The translations under genes were made by a program, and so were the position numbers. The notes under the pieces were generated by a model. It was not told where the DNA came from, searched no databases, and was given only the letters and a program-made list of their open reading frames with translations. From contig JACCSV010000114.1 of the NCBI GenBank assembly GCA_013812805.1, positions 1 through 5,436 of the forward strand: a DNA stretch of 5,436 bases, written 5' to 3'. The DNA is from Sphingomonas sp. GTDB lineage: Bacteria; Pseudomonadota; Alphaproteobacteria; Sphingomonadales; Sphingomonadaceae. Within the stretch, counting starts at the first letter, position 1; every line of letters begins with the position of its first letter. Positions 1 to 5,436 of the stretch are shown piece after piece.

Positions 1-447
1 CAGGTCGAGCGCTATTTTGCCGAGTTCCCGAGCGATCAGATCCGGGTCTTCCACTTCAACGACTGGACCAGGAACCCGCGCCGGACCTACCTCGACATCA
101 TGGAGTTCCTGGGTCTCGAAGACGACGGGCGAACAAGCTTCGAGCGGGTCAACGAGGCCAAGCATCGCAAGGGCAAGCTGATCATCCGCCTGATTCGTCA
201 GCCGCCCTGGCCGGTTGTCCCGCTGATCCAGACGTTCGGGATCAGCACCCGCTTCCGCCTTACGGTCCGAAAGTGGGTGTCGCGGCTGGACACCTGGCGC
301 GGCTCCCGGACCAAGCTCGACGAGCGGATGAAAGCCGAAATCCACGCTTACTACAAAGCCGACAACGACCGGCTTGCGCCGAGAATCTGGACGGGCTCGC
401 GCCCCGAAGCTGCGGATCCCGTTTCGACGAATGTGTCGGCGGCCTAG
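1..447 (+). CDS. Sulfotransferase, C-terminal half (5' end outside window)
   Basis: This is the C-terminal part of a PAPS-dependent sulfotransferase and the first of three tandem paralogues. The frame is open from base 1 and ends at TAG 445-447, giving 148 residues. The first codon aligns without gaps to about residue 163 of the next gene, so roughly 160 N-terminal residues, including the PAPS-binding loop, lie upstream. Visible family features are QVERYF at the edge, FHFNDWTRNPRRTYLDI, the FLGLEDDGRT segment, a conserved VNEAKH motif, and the terminal block with AYYKADNDRL and PRIW. All of these recur in the two downstream paralogues. The stretch between NEAK and the terminal helix is divergent. 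The first in-frame ATG, at 100, lies inside the conserved domain and is not the real start. The next gene begins 4 nt after the stop, so the two are probably cotranscribed. The acceptor is unknown; a glycan hydroxyl is likely from context. Confidence 0.85.
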   Translation, partial: QVERYFAEFPSDQIRVFHFNDWTRNPRRTYLDIMEFLGLEDDGRTSFERVNEAKHRKGKLIIRLIRQPPWPVVPLIQTFGISTRFRLTVRKWVSRLDTWRGSRTKLDERMKAEIHAYYKADNDRLAPRIWTGSRPEAADPVSTNVSAA

Positions 448-451
448 AACA

Positions 452-1354
452 ATGTCGTCAGCGAAGACCGCCAAACCCAGCTTGTTCATCGTCGGCGCGC
501 CCAAGTGCGGCACCACCGCCTGGGTTCAATATCTCAAGACCCACCCGGACATCTGTTTCTCGCCGATCAAGGAGCCACATTATTTCTGCTTCGACCTGAA
601 GTGGCGCTATTTCCACAGCGAGCAGGAGTATCTGAAGCTGTTCGAAGGGTGCGGTTCCGCCAAGGTCGTGGCCGAGGCCTCGGTTCGCTACCTGGTTTCC
701 ACCGCCGCCGCCGAAAACATCAAACGCTTCGATCCAGAAGCGAAGATCATCATCTTCGTTCGCGACCAGGCGGACCATCTGCCCTCGCTCCACAACCAGA
801 TGCTGTATCGAAGCGAGGACTGGATTGAGGATTTTGAGGAGGCGTGGAAGCTCTCTGACCAGCGCGCCGGCTCGACGAGCGCCCGGACAAAGGAGCCCAA
901 GTTCCTCGACTACAAAGCGCTCGGCCGCTTTAGCGAGCAGGTCGAGCGCTATTTCGACACGTTCCCGGCCGACCAGATCCGCCTGTTCCATTTCCGCGAC
1001 TGGTCGCGCGATCCCCGCCAGACCTATCTTGAAATCCTGCGGTTCGGGGGCCTGCCCGACGACGGCCGAACCGATTTCCCCAAGATCAACGAGGCCAAGC
1101 ATCAGCGCGCTCGCTGGCTCGCCGGGTTGCTGATCAAGCCGCCGCAGCTGTTGCGGCCGCTCGCCCGACTGCTCAAGCGCCTGCCCGGCAATCCGGTCGA
1201 CAAGCTCGTCGGCATGGGCCTTCGTCTAAATCGGCGTCCTGGTTACCTCGGCGAAACCAGCGAGGCGCTGCGCGACGAAATCCGCGCGTATTATGCGGCC
1301 GACAATGCGCTGTTGGAGCCGCGAATCTGGAAGCCGAGCCGGACGGGGTCGTGA
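452..1354 (+). CDS. Sulfotransferase, second of three tandem paralogues
   Basis: A 300-aa PAPS-dependent sulfotransferase that transfers sulfate from PAPS to an acceptor, probably a sugar of a surface or exported glycan. The 5'-phosphosulfate loop is GAPKCGTTAW at residues 15-24, a variant of the PK.GTT loop, with Lys18 as the expected catalytic lysine. KEPHYF at 40-45 carries a conserved Glu, as in heparan-sulfate type sulfotransferases. AEASVRYL at 74-81 resembles their GE.SP.Y element. The 3'-phosphate site is IIIFVRD with Arg104 and Ser112 at the usual spacing. The C-terminal half has FRDWSRDPRQTYLEI, INEAKH and AYYAADNALLEPRIW. ATG 452 is chosen because it places the PAPS loop at the same distance as in the next paralogue. 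The frame is open upstream to 374, and ATG 431 is an alternative, but both overlap the previous gene. No good Shine-Dalgarno is visible, which fits translational coupling across the 4-nt gap. No signal peptide or membrane segment is seen, so the enzyme is likely cytosolic. Confidence 0.93.
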   Translation: MSSAKTAKPSLFIVGAPKCGTTAWVQYLKTHPDICFSPIKEPHYFCFDLKWRYFHSEQEYLKLFEGCGSAKVVAEASVRYLVSTAAAENIKRFDPEAKIIIFVRDQADHLPSLHNQMLYRSEDWIEDFEEAWKLSDQRAGSTSARTKEPKFLDYKALGRFSEQVERYFDTFPADQIRLFHFRDWSRDPRQTYLEILRFGGLPDDGRTDFPKINEAKHQRARWLAGLLIKPPQLLRPLARLLKRLPGNPVDKLVGMGLRLNRRPGYLGETSEALRDEIRAYYAADNALLEPRIWKPSRTGS

Positions 1355-1391
1355 AGCCGAACCTGTTCATCGTCGGCGCGCCCAAGTGCGG
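483..1391 (+). repeat. Duplicated sulfotransferase unit: identical DNA blocks in copies 2 and 3
   Basis: Bases 483-510 and 1364-1391 are identical over 28 nt and encode the PAPS-binding loop. The match resumes after one mismatch for another 13 nt at the same offset of 881. A second shared block encodes the IIIFV strand of the 3'-phosphate site. Copies 1 and 2 share similar blocks at a constant offset of 937: bases 1-17 match 938-954, and 149-166 match 1086-1103. This shows a head-to-tail duplication of a gene-sized unit. The span given covers the clearest pair of blocks. Confidence 0.8.
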
Positions 1392-2253
1392 GACCACCGC
1401 CTGGGCGCAATATCTTGGGACCCATCCCGACATCCACATCTCGGCGCTGAAGGAACCGCACTACTTCTGCACCGACTTTCCGAAGCTGAAGAAGGTCGCA
1501 AGCGAGGGCGAATATCTGGCCCTGTTTGCTGGCGGCGCATCCAAATCCGTGATCGGCGAAGCGTCGGCGTCTTACCTCTATTCGAAGGAGGCGGCGGAGA
1601 ACCTGCGCCGGTTCGCGCCCGACGCAAAGATCATCATCTTCGTCCGCGACCGGCCCGGGCTGTTGTTCTCGTGGCATAGCCAGCTGCTGTACAACCGCGT
1701 CGAGAACCGGTCGGATTTCGAGCAAGCCTGGCGTCTCTCGGGGCAGCGAAAGCCTCGCGACCACGGCCCCGCCTGCGATGAAAAGAGCTTCCTCGACTAT
1801 CGCTCATTCGGCAAACTCAATGAGCAGGTCGACCGCTTCCTGGCAAGCTTCCCCGCTGATCAGGTTCGCGTGTTTCACCTCGAGGACTGGTCGCGCGACC
1901 CGCGCGCAACCTATCTGGAAATCATGCGGTTCCTGGGCGTCGAAGACGATGGACGAACCGAATTTCCCCGAGTCAACGAGGCGAAGCGGAGCCGCTCCAA
2001 GCTGGTGTCTTTATTCTTCCGCAAGCCGCCCCGCGCCGCGGCCGCCGTCTATCACTTCGTCCGCCGCCTGACGGGATGGGAGGCGGCGCCGCTGACCGCC
2101 AAGCTCGTCCAGCTCAATTCCAAGCCGGGCTATGACAAGTCGCTGCCGGCGTCCCTCAGGGAAGAGATCGAACGGACCTATGCCGACGACGAGGCGCGCC
2201 TCCGGCCGAAAATCTGGCGCCCCTCTCCAGGCAACGGCGCTTCAGCCGCCTGA
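1351..2253 (+). CDS. Sulfotransferase, third of three tandem paralogues
   Basis: A 300-aa PAPS-dependent sulfotransferase closely related to the preceding gene. Its PAPS loop is GAPKCGTTAW (residues 9-18, Lys12 expected catalytic), followed by KEPHYF at 34-39, GEASASYLYS at 69-78, and the 3'-phosphate site with Arg99 and Ser107 in FVRDRPGLLFSW. Distal family blocks are EDWSRDPRATYLEIMRFLG, RVNEAK and a terminal PKIW. The start is GTG 1351, whose GTGA overlaps the TGA of the upstream gene by 4 nt. Only a weak purine-rich stretch (1341-1348) precedes it, so coupled translation is likely. The linker after NEAK (RKPP, then a helix and a GYDKSLP segment) differs strongly from both paralogues and may bear on acceptor choice. 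The last 12 bases overlap the 3' end of the convergent methyltransferase gene. Neighbouring glycosyltransferases point to a glycan acceptor; the exact substrate cannot be read from sequence. Confidence 0.93.
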   Translation: MKPNLFIVGAPKCGTTAWAQYLGTHPDIHISALKEPHYFCTDFPKLKKVASEGEYLALFAGGASKSVIGEASASYLYSKEAAENLRRFAPDAKIIIFVRDRPGLLFSWHSQLLYNRVENRSDFEQAWRLSGQRKPRDHGPACDEKSFLDYRSFGKLNEQVDRFLASFPADQVRVFHLEDWSRDPRATYLEIMRFLGVEDDGRTEFPRVNEAKRSRSKLVSLFFRKPPRAAAAVYHFVRRLTGWEAAPLTAKLVQLNSKPGYDKSLPASLREEIERTYADDEARLRPKIWRPSPGNGASAA

Positions 2254-2949
2254 CTGGCCGAGGCGATAGACGTAGAAGTCGGCCTGACTGGTGTTCTCGG
2301 GATCGGCGGGATCGAACGGATAGCGGTTCGGCACCGTCTGGATCAGGTCGAAATCCCGCCGGTTGCGGCTGACCCAGTCGGTGAACAGGCGCCGACGCAC
2401 ATGCGCCGCGGCGACCTCGTCGTCGGTGTTGCTGGAATAAATGATCACGAAGCGCGTCGAGGCGTCGAACAGCTGGTGCATATAAGCTTCGAATACCTCG
2501 TCCTCGACCAGGTGGTAGATGACGTCGAGCGACAGCGTCAGCTCGGCCCGCGACGAGGGATCGAACTCGTCGGCTTTGCAGAAGCTGTAATTGGGCTTGT
2601 CGGCGAATTTCGCGCGGCATTCCTGGATCGCCGTTTCGGCGACATCGACGCCGACGTAAGCGGGGTATTGGGCAAGCTCGAGCTGGGCCCCATCGCCGCT
2701 GCCGAATTCGATGATCGACCCAACCTCGTGCTCGGCGACGAAGGCGTTCAAGAATTCCGCCTTGAACCGCGCCAGCCGACCGTAAGAGCCGGTGCCGGAG
2801 GTGAGACCGGCGCGATAGCGGTCCTCCCAGTAAGCCGCGGAATCCACCTTCGGCGGCGCCGGCCTCAGCAGCCGCGCGATCCGCGACCGCAGGCTTCGCG
2901 CAAGCTGCCGAGCGGAGCTTGGAAGAGGAGCCGGAGCCGGACCCGTCAT
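2242..2949 (-). CDS. Class I SAM-dependent methyltransferase
   Basis: A 235-aa class I (Rossmann-fold) methyltransferase. After a basic, Pro/Ala-rich N-terminus of about 35 residues comes YWEDRYRAG at 40-48 and a GTGSYGRLARFKAEFLN segment at 52-68, a layout common in methyltransferases found in polysaccharide clusters. SAM motif I is IIEFGSGDG at 79-87, followed by VGVDVAE at 99-105 with Asp102 expected to hold the ribose. SLDVIYHL at 140-147 fits motif IV. The C-terminus is a short strand, ADFYVYRLG. ATG 2949 forms an ATGA overlap with the stop of the upstream glycosyltransferase, which decides the start. The frame stays open upstream to 3588, but that part is the glycosyltransferase gene out of frame. 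It is the last gene of the - strand operon and overlaps the convergent sulfotransferase by 12 bp. It probably methylates a sugar, or another group on the glycan or its precursor; the acceptor is unknown. Confidence 0.9.
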   Translation of the reverse strand: MTGPAPAPLPSSARQLARSLRSRIARLLRPAPPKVDSAAYWEDRYRAGLTSGTGSYGRLARFKAEFLNAFVAEHEVGSIIEFGSGDGAQLELAQYPAYVGVDVAETAIQECRAKFADKPNYSFCKADEFDPSSRAELTLSLDVIYHLVEDEVFEAYMHQLFDASTRFVIIYSSNTDDEVAAAHVRRRLFTDWVSRNRRDFDLIQTVPNRYPFDPADPENTSQADFYVYRLGQSGG

Positions 2950-3839
2950 TGCGTGCCGCCGTTCATCATCATCGGATTTCCATATCTTGCTTCCAGTGCC
3001 CGGATCTGCCGGTCGTTGCCGCCCTCGATGTTCTGCCCCGCCAGCGTCTGGTCTTCGGGATAGGGCCAGGCGATCAGCCGGAACGATGTATCGGCGACCT
3101 TGTAGCGGCTGCCGGCGCGGCGTCCCATCCAGTAGAACCACAAGTCGTCGGCGGTCGGCGCCAACTGCAGAAACGCCTCGCGATCCAAGACATCGGGGTG
3201 AAGCGATTGCGGCGGGTAGAGGATTCCGCCATTGCCGGTCGGCAGGATGTCGACCGACGCTCGGCTCGAAGCTTCGTCGCGCACCTCCCACCCCCAGCTC
3301 TGGTACGGTGCAAGGGAGCCATCCGCCCCGCTCCGAAGCCGGTGCGCGCGCATGCAGGTGATGGCCGGCTGCGCGGGGTCGAACGCCTCGACCAGCCGCT
3401 CGAGCCAGGTCGGCGGGTAGAAGATGTCGTCGTCGGCGGTGACGATGAAGGCGCCGGGATTCTCCGCCAGCGCGAAGATCAATTTCTTGTACGATCGCAA
3501 ATCGTCGCAGCCGCGGATCGACAGCCCCGCCGATTCCAGATCGCGCACTTGGCGCGGCAGCAGCGCCAGGTCCCCGTGGGCGATCCACAGGATCACCTCG
3601 TCAGCGTGCAGGTTCTGCCGAAGCAGGCTTCGAAGGGTCAGCGGCAGCGTCTCGAACCGCGCCGGATAGGATGTCAGCGAGACCAGCAACTTCCCGCCAA
3701 GCTCGTGCGGCCGCGGCGTGCTCCGGGCGCCAAGGCCAGCGCGAAGCGCCTGCAGCCTTGCCCTCCACCAGCGCAGCTGGTGGAGGGCCCTTGGCGGAAA
3801 AACCCGGTTGGCAAGCGCCTTCGCCGCCGGGCGGATCAT
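2946..3839 (-). CDS. Putative GT-A type glycosyltransferase
   Basis: A 297-aa protein that looks like a nucleotide-sugar-dependent glycosyltransferase. After a basic, Trp/Arg-rich N-terminus of about 45 residues come a first strand, KLLVSLTSYPARF at 50-62, and LPLTLRSLLRQ at 65-75. VILWIA at 82-87 is the second strand. SYKKL at 116-120 precedes FIVTADDDIFYPPTWL, whose DDD at 136-138 matches the metal-binding DXD. Later come GNGGILYPP and TADDLWFYWMG, a likely acceptor-side acidic motif. The family is not the classical GT2 signature of its neighbour, and no specific sugar can be assigned. ATG 3839 is chosen because it makes an ATGA overlap with the upstream GT2 gene and has a GAGGA ribosome-binding site 10 nt before it. 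The frame is open to 3920, but that extension lies inside the upstream gene. A perfect hairpin lies in codons 18-27. No transmembrane segment is evident, though the basic N-terminus could contact the membrane. Confidence 0.85.
   Translation of the reverse strand: MIRPAAKALANRVFPPRALHQLRWWRARLQALRAGLGARSTPRPHELGGKLLVSLTSYPARFETLPLTLRSLLRQNLHADEVILWIAHGDLALLPRQVRDLESAGLSIRGCDDLRSYKKLIFALAENPGAFIVTADDDIFYPPTWLERLVEAFDPAQPAITCMRAHRLRSGADGSLAPYQSWGWEVRDEASSRASVDILPTGNGGILYPPQSLHPDVLDREAFLQLAPTADDLWFYWMGRRAGSRYKVADTSFRLIAWPYPEDQTLAGQNIEGGNDRQIRALEARYGNPMMMNGGTQ
3760..3788 (-). repeat. Perfect inverted repeat (13-bp stem, 3-nt loop) inside coding sequence
   Basis: Bases 3760-3772 are the exact reverse complement of 3776-3788, separated by a 3-nt loop. 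The stem is G/C-rich and starts 51 nt downstream of the glycosyltransferase ATG, covering codons 18-27 (ALHQLRWWRA). No T-run follows the stem on either strand, so it is not a standard intrinsic terminator. In the - strand mRNA it would form a very stable hairpin just past the ribosome's initiation footprint. Confidence 0.85.
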
Positions 3840-4798
3840 TGCCCCGGGTTCCTCGAGCGGCGCCGCCACCGGCCCATTCCGTGCAGGACTGGCAGCGGGA
3901 TCACCGACGCGGCCCAGCATTTCAGGCGGGCGGAGATCGGCAGCACCGCCGAAAGCCGCCGCAATTCCGGGACCACGTCGCTGTCTCCGACCGTCCGGTG
4001 CGATCCGATCGAAACCACCAGGTTGGACGCGAGAAATCCCGCGAGATCGTCATTGGACAAGGCCTTGCGGCCCTCCGGAGTGCCGAGGAAGTATTGGAAA
4101 TGCTGCGGCACCACGCCCTTGCGGCGGATGACGCCGGTGTGCTCGTCATGCCAGACGCTGAGCGGCGCTGCGCTGTGCGCTACGGTCTCTGCTAGGCCGA
4201 GCTTCAGCCACAGATACACGTCCTGGCTCTTGCGCGCTCCGACCGGAAAGCCGCCGGACCGATCCCAGGCGTCCCTGCGAACGGTTGTCGCCGAGGTATG
4301 AATCAGGCCGTACCCCCGCCGGTACGTATCGATGAAGCGGTCGACGATCCCGAAATAGTCGCTGGCCAGGGCGCTCGGCACGGGCGAGCGCCTGCCATCC
4401 TCGCTTTGGCGCATATGGCCAATGGTAAGGACTCCCGCATCGGGAAAGGCTCGGGCCAGCCGCTCGACCTCCGCGAGATAGGTCGGATGCCACTCGTCGT
4501 CGGCATCGAGGAAAGCGATGTAGCGGGACTTGGTCGCATTGGCGCCGCGGTTCCGTGCGACCGACACGCCCGCATTCTCCTGGCGGATCAGCTGGCAGTG
4601 AACATGTTTCGCGACTTCGCTCAACGCCTGCTCGGCCCGCGCCAGCGAGCCGTCCGACGATCCGTCGTCGACCAGGATTAGCTCGTCCGGAAGGCGCGTC
4701 TGGTGCAGGACCGACCGGATGGTCGCTTCGATCGCGTCCTCCTTGTTGAACAAGGGGACGACGGCACAGATGCTGACCGGGAGAGTCGACGCTTCCAC
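3836..4798 (-). CDS. Glycosyltransferase family 2 (GT2)
   Basis: A 320-aa inverting GT-A glycosyltransferase that moves a sugar from a nucleotide sugar to a growing glycan or lipid-linked acceptor. The GT2 core is clear: VSICAVVPLFNKEDAI at 8-23, RSVLHQT at 28-34, ELILVDDGSSDGS at 39-51 (nucleotide-binding Asp44/Asp45), NAGVSVARNRGA at 75-86, and YIAFLDADDEW at 93-103 with the DXD metal site. Later, GGFPVGARKSQDVYLW at 182-197 holds the acidic QD pair typical of the acceptor/catalytic region. The tail is basic, with a WRRRSRN run near the C-terminus, and may lie at the membrane. The GTG 4798 start is preferred: GGAGAA precedes it at good spacing, and it puts the first strand 8 residues in, as is usual for the family. 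GTG 4873 (345 aa) would instead form a GTGA overlap with the upstream gene, matching the style of the operon, and cannot be excluded. The TTG at 4903 is less likely. The stop overlaps the next gene's start by 4 nt. Confidence 0.92.
   Translation of the reverse strand: MEASTLPVSICAVVPLFNKEDAIEATIRSVLHQTRLPDELILVDDGSSDGSLARAEQALSEVAKHVHCQLIRQENAGVSVARNRGANATKSRYIAFLDADDEWHPTYLAEVERLARAFPDAGVLTIGHMRQSEDGRRSPVPSALASDYFGIVDRFIDTYRRGYGLIHTSATTVRRDAWDRSGGFPVGARKSQDVYLWLKLGLAETVAHSAAPLSVWHDEHTGVIRRKGVVPQHFQYFLGTPEGRKALSNDDLAGFLASNLVVSIGSHRTVGDSDVVPELRRLSAVLPISARLKCWAASVIPLPVLHGMGRWRRRSRNPGQ
3850..3854 (-). promoter_or_regulatory. Ribosome binding site of the second glycosyltransferase
   Basis: On the - strand this reads GAGGA, 10 nt before ATG 3839. 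It lies in the last codons of the upstream GT2 gene. It supports the ATG 3839 start over the longer open frame to 3920. Confidence 0.6.
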
Positions 4799-4804
4799 CT
4801 TGAC

Positions 4805-4810
4805 TTCTCC
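4805..4810 (-). promoter_or_regulatory. Ribosome binding site favouring the GTG 4798 start of GT2
   Basis: On the - strand this reads GGAGAA, 6 nt before GTG 4798 (8 nt counted from GGAG). The competing GTG at 4873 has no comparable purine-rich element upstream. The site would lie in a 71-nt gap between the transglutaminase-like stop and the GT2 start. Confidence 0.55.
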
Positions 4811-4869
4811 AACGGCAGCGTCGGGGCGCCCGGGATCAGTCCCGAGCCCGGATATCCCCCCAACTGTCC

Positions 4870-5436
4870 TCACAAGCGGATGTTTTGCGCGAGCTCCGAC
4901 CAATTCACGTCTGGTACTGGATTATATGGCGGATAAAATCCCCCGTGCCGGCTGTACAGCCCGTACAGATAGGTGAACCGATCCTCGAAGATCTTGTTCG
5001 GCCTGCCCGCAATCAGGCTCCGATCGATCTCGCTGAGCCTAGCGAGGTCCATCGGCTCCCCGGATCGGGTGAGCCCCAGCCAGGGGCGGTTGGAATCGAT
5101 GATCATCCAGCCGCGGCTCGTCTTCACTTCGGTGACGGCGTGAGACGGAACGCGGGGTGTCGCCAGCGATGACAAAGCCGACCCGGTCTGTGCAGTGCTG
5201 TAGATCGCCGCATGGCGAACTTCGTAGCCCGCCGTTCGAAGCACCGTCTCGATCGCGCGACTGCGGTCGAAGCATAGTCCGTAGCCGAGCCGCAAGACGT
5301 CGGTCAGCTCCCTCCCCTGCCCGTGGTCGATACCCTTGTTAACCGGAGCCGCCGCCAGGATCCGGCGCTGGATCGCGGAAACTTCGGCGACTTCGGTCCG
5401 AAAGTCGGATGCCGGAGCCGAGATCCGCGCCTGCTG
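4870..5436 (-). CDS. Transglutaminase-like domain protein (5' end outside window)
   Basis: The frame is open from the right edge of the window to TGA 4870-4872, giving 188 residues with no start inside; an in-frame TTG at 5295 sits in the conserved domain and is not the real start. The signature is the transglutaminase-like Cys-His-Asp triad: GYGLCFDRSRAIETVL with Cys at 55 (counted from the edge), a Gly-Tyr strand GYEVRHAAIYS, SHAVTEVKTSRGW with His at 99, and MIIDSN with Asp at 114. Order and spacing fit the papain-like fold of this superfamily. The C-terminus is aromatic-rich (YLYGLYSRHGGFYPPYNP). Family members include proteases, amidases and acyltransferase-like enzymes, so the reaction here is not known. 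It heads the visible part of the operon, directly before two glycosyltransferases, which suggests a role in modifying, attaching or processing the glycan or an associated protein. Whether it carries a signal peptide cannot be seen. Confidence 0.85.
   Translation of the reverse strand, partial: QQARISAPASDFRTEVAEVSAIQRRILAAAPVNKGIDHGQGRELTDVLRLGYGLCFDRSRAIETVLRTAGYEVRHAAIYSTAQTGSALSSLATPRVPSHAVTEVKTSRGWMIIDSNRPWLGLTRSGEPMDLARLSEIDRSLIAGRPNKIFEDRFTYLYGLYSRHGGFYPPYNPVPDVNWSELAQNIRL

Noticed and set aside
458..1102. 214-codon - strand open frame inside the second sulfotransferase
   Set aside because: It is the antisense of a well-supported gene. A similar antisense frame (1291-1764) occurs in the paralogue, as expected from shared sequence, and neither has a domain.
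2232..2250. Possible small hairpin at the convergent stop codons as a bidirectional terminator
   Set aside because: Only about 4 bp can pair around a 7-nt loop, with no T-run on either side.
2401..3063. 220-codon + strand open frame opposite the methyltransferase
   Set aside because: It is antisense to a gene with SAM motif I and other family blocks, and its own translation shows no domain.
2950..3588. In-frame upstream extension of the methyltransferase on the - strand
   Set aside because: This stretch is the glycosyltransferase gene read in another frame. The ATG at 2949 with its ATGA overlap and the methyltransferase layout set the start.
3760..3800. Hairpin followed by an A-run, considered as an intrinsic terminator
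   Set aside because: The A-run at 3798-3802 is on the + strand after the stem. On the - strand it is a T-run before the hairpin, the wrong side for termination, and no + strand gene ends here.
2919..4301. Long 460-codon open frame on the + strand opposite the two glycosyltransferases
   Set aside because: It is antisense to two genes with clear family motifs, has a low-complexity Arg/Pro/Ala-rich product with no recognisable domain, and is the sort of open mirror frame that high-GC codon bias produces.
4921..4926. TATAAT on the - strand as a -10 promoter box before GT2
   Set aside because: No acceptable -35 element is found 17 nt upstream, and the bases encode the PYNP segment at the end of the transglutaminase-like protein.

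Overview
The window comes from a high-GC bacterial genome. Strong third-position G/C bias, tightly packed genes with 4-nt start/stop overlaps, and the general protein flavour suggest an alphaproteobacterium, perhaps a sphingomonad. That placement is inference: no rRNA or marker gene is present. All six genes fit one theme, building and decorating a surface or exported glycan. No tRNA, rRNA, CRISPR array, insertion sequence or phage gene is visible.

Left half (1-2253, + strand): a tandem array of three paralogous PAPS-dependent sulfotransferases. The first is cut by the window edge and only its C-terminal half is seen. The second (452-1354) and third (1351-2253) are both 300 aa. They are packed head to tail (4-nt gap, then a GTGA overlap) and share stretches of near-identical DNA, so they arose by local duplication.

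Right half (5436-2242, - strand): a four-gene operon read towards the sulfotransferases. Its order is a transglutaminase-like protein (5' end outside the window), a GT2 family glycosyltransferase, a second GT-A type glycosyltransferase with a DDD motif, and a class I SAM-dependent methyltransferase. The last two junctions are ATGA overlaps. The first is either a GTGA overlap or a short gap, depending on which GT2 start is real.

The two transcription units converge and overlap by 12 bp at their stop codons (2242-2253), leaving no room for a terminator between them. The likely joint job is that the two glycosyltransferases add sugars to a glycan, the methyltransferase methylates it or a precursor, and the sulfotransferases add sulfate from PAPS. 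The role of the transglutaminase-like protein is open. The least expected features are three sulfotransferases side by side in a bacterial glycan locus, a transglutaminase-like protein heading the glycosyltransferase operon, and a perfect 13-bp stem hairpin inside the start of the second glycosyltransferase gene.
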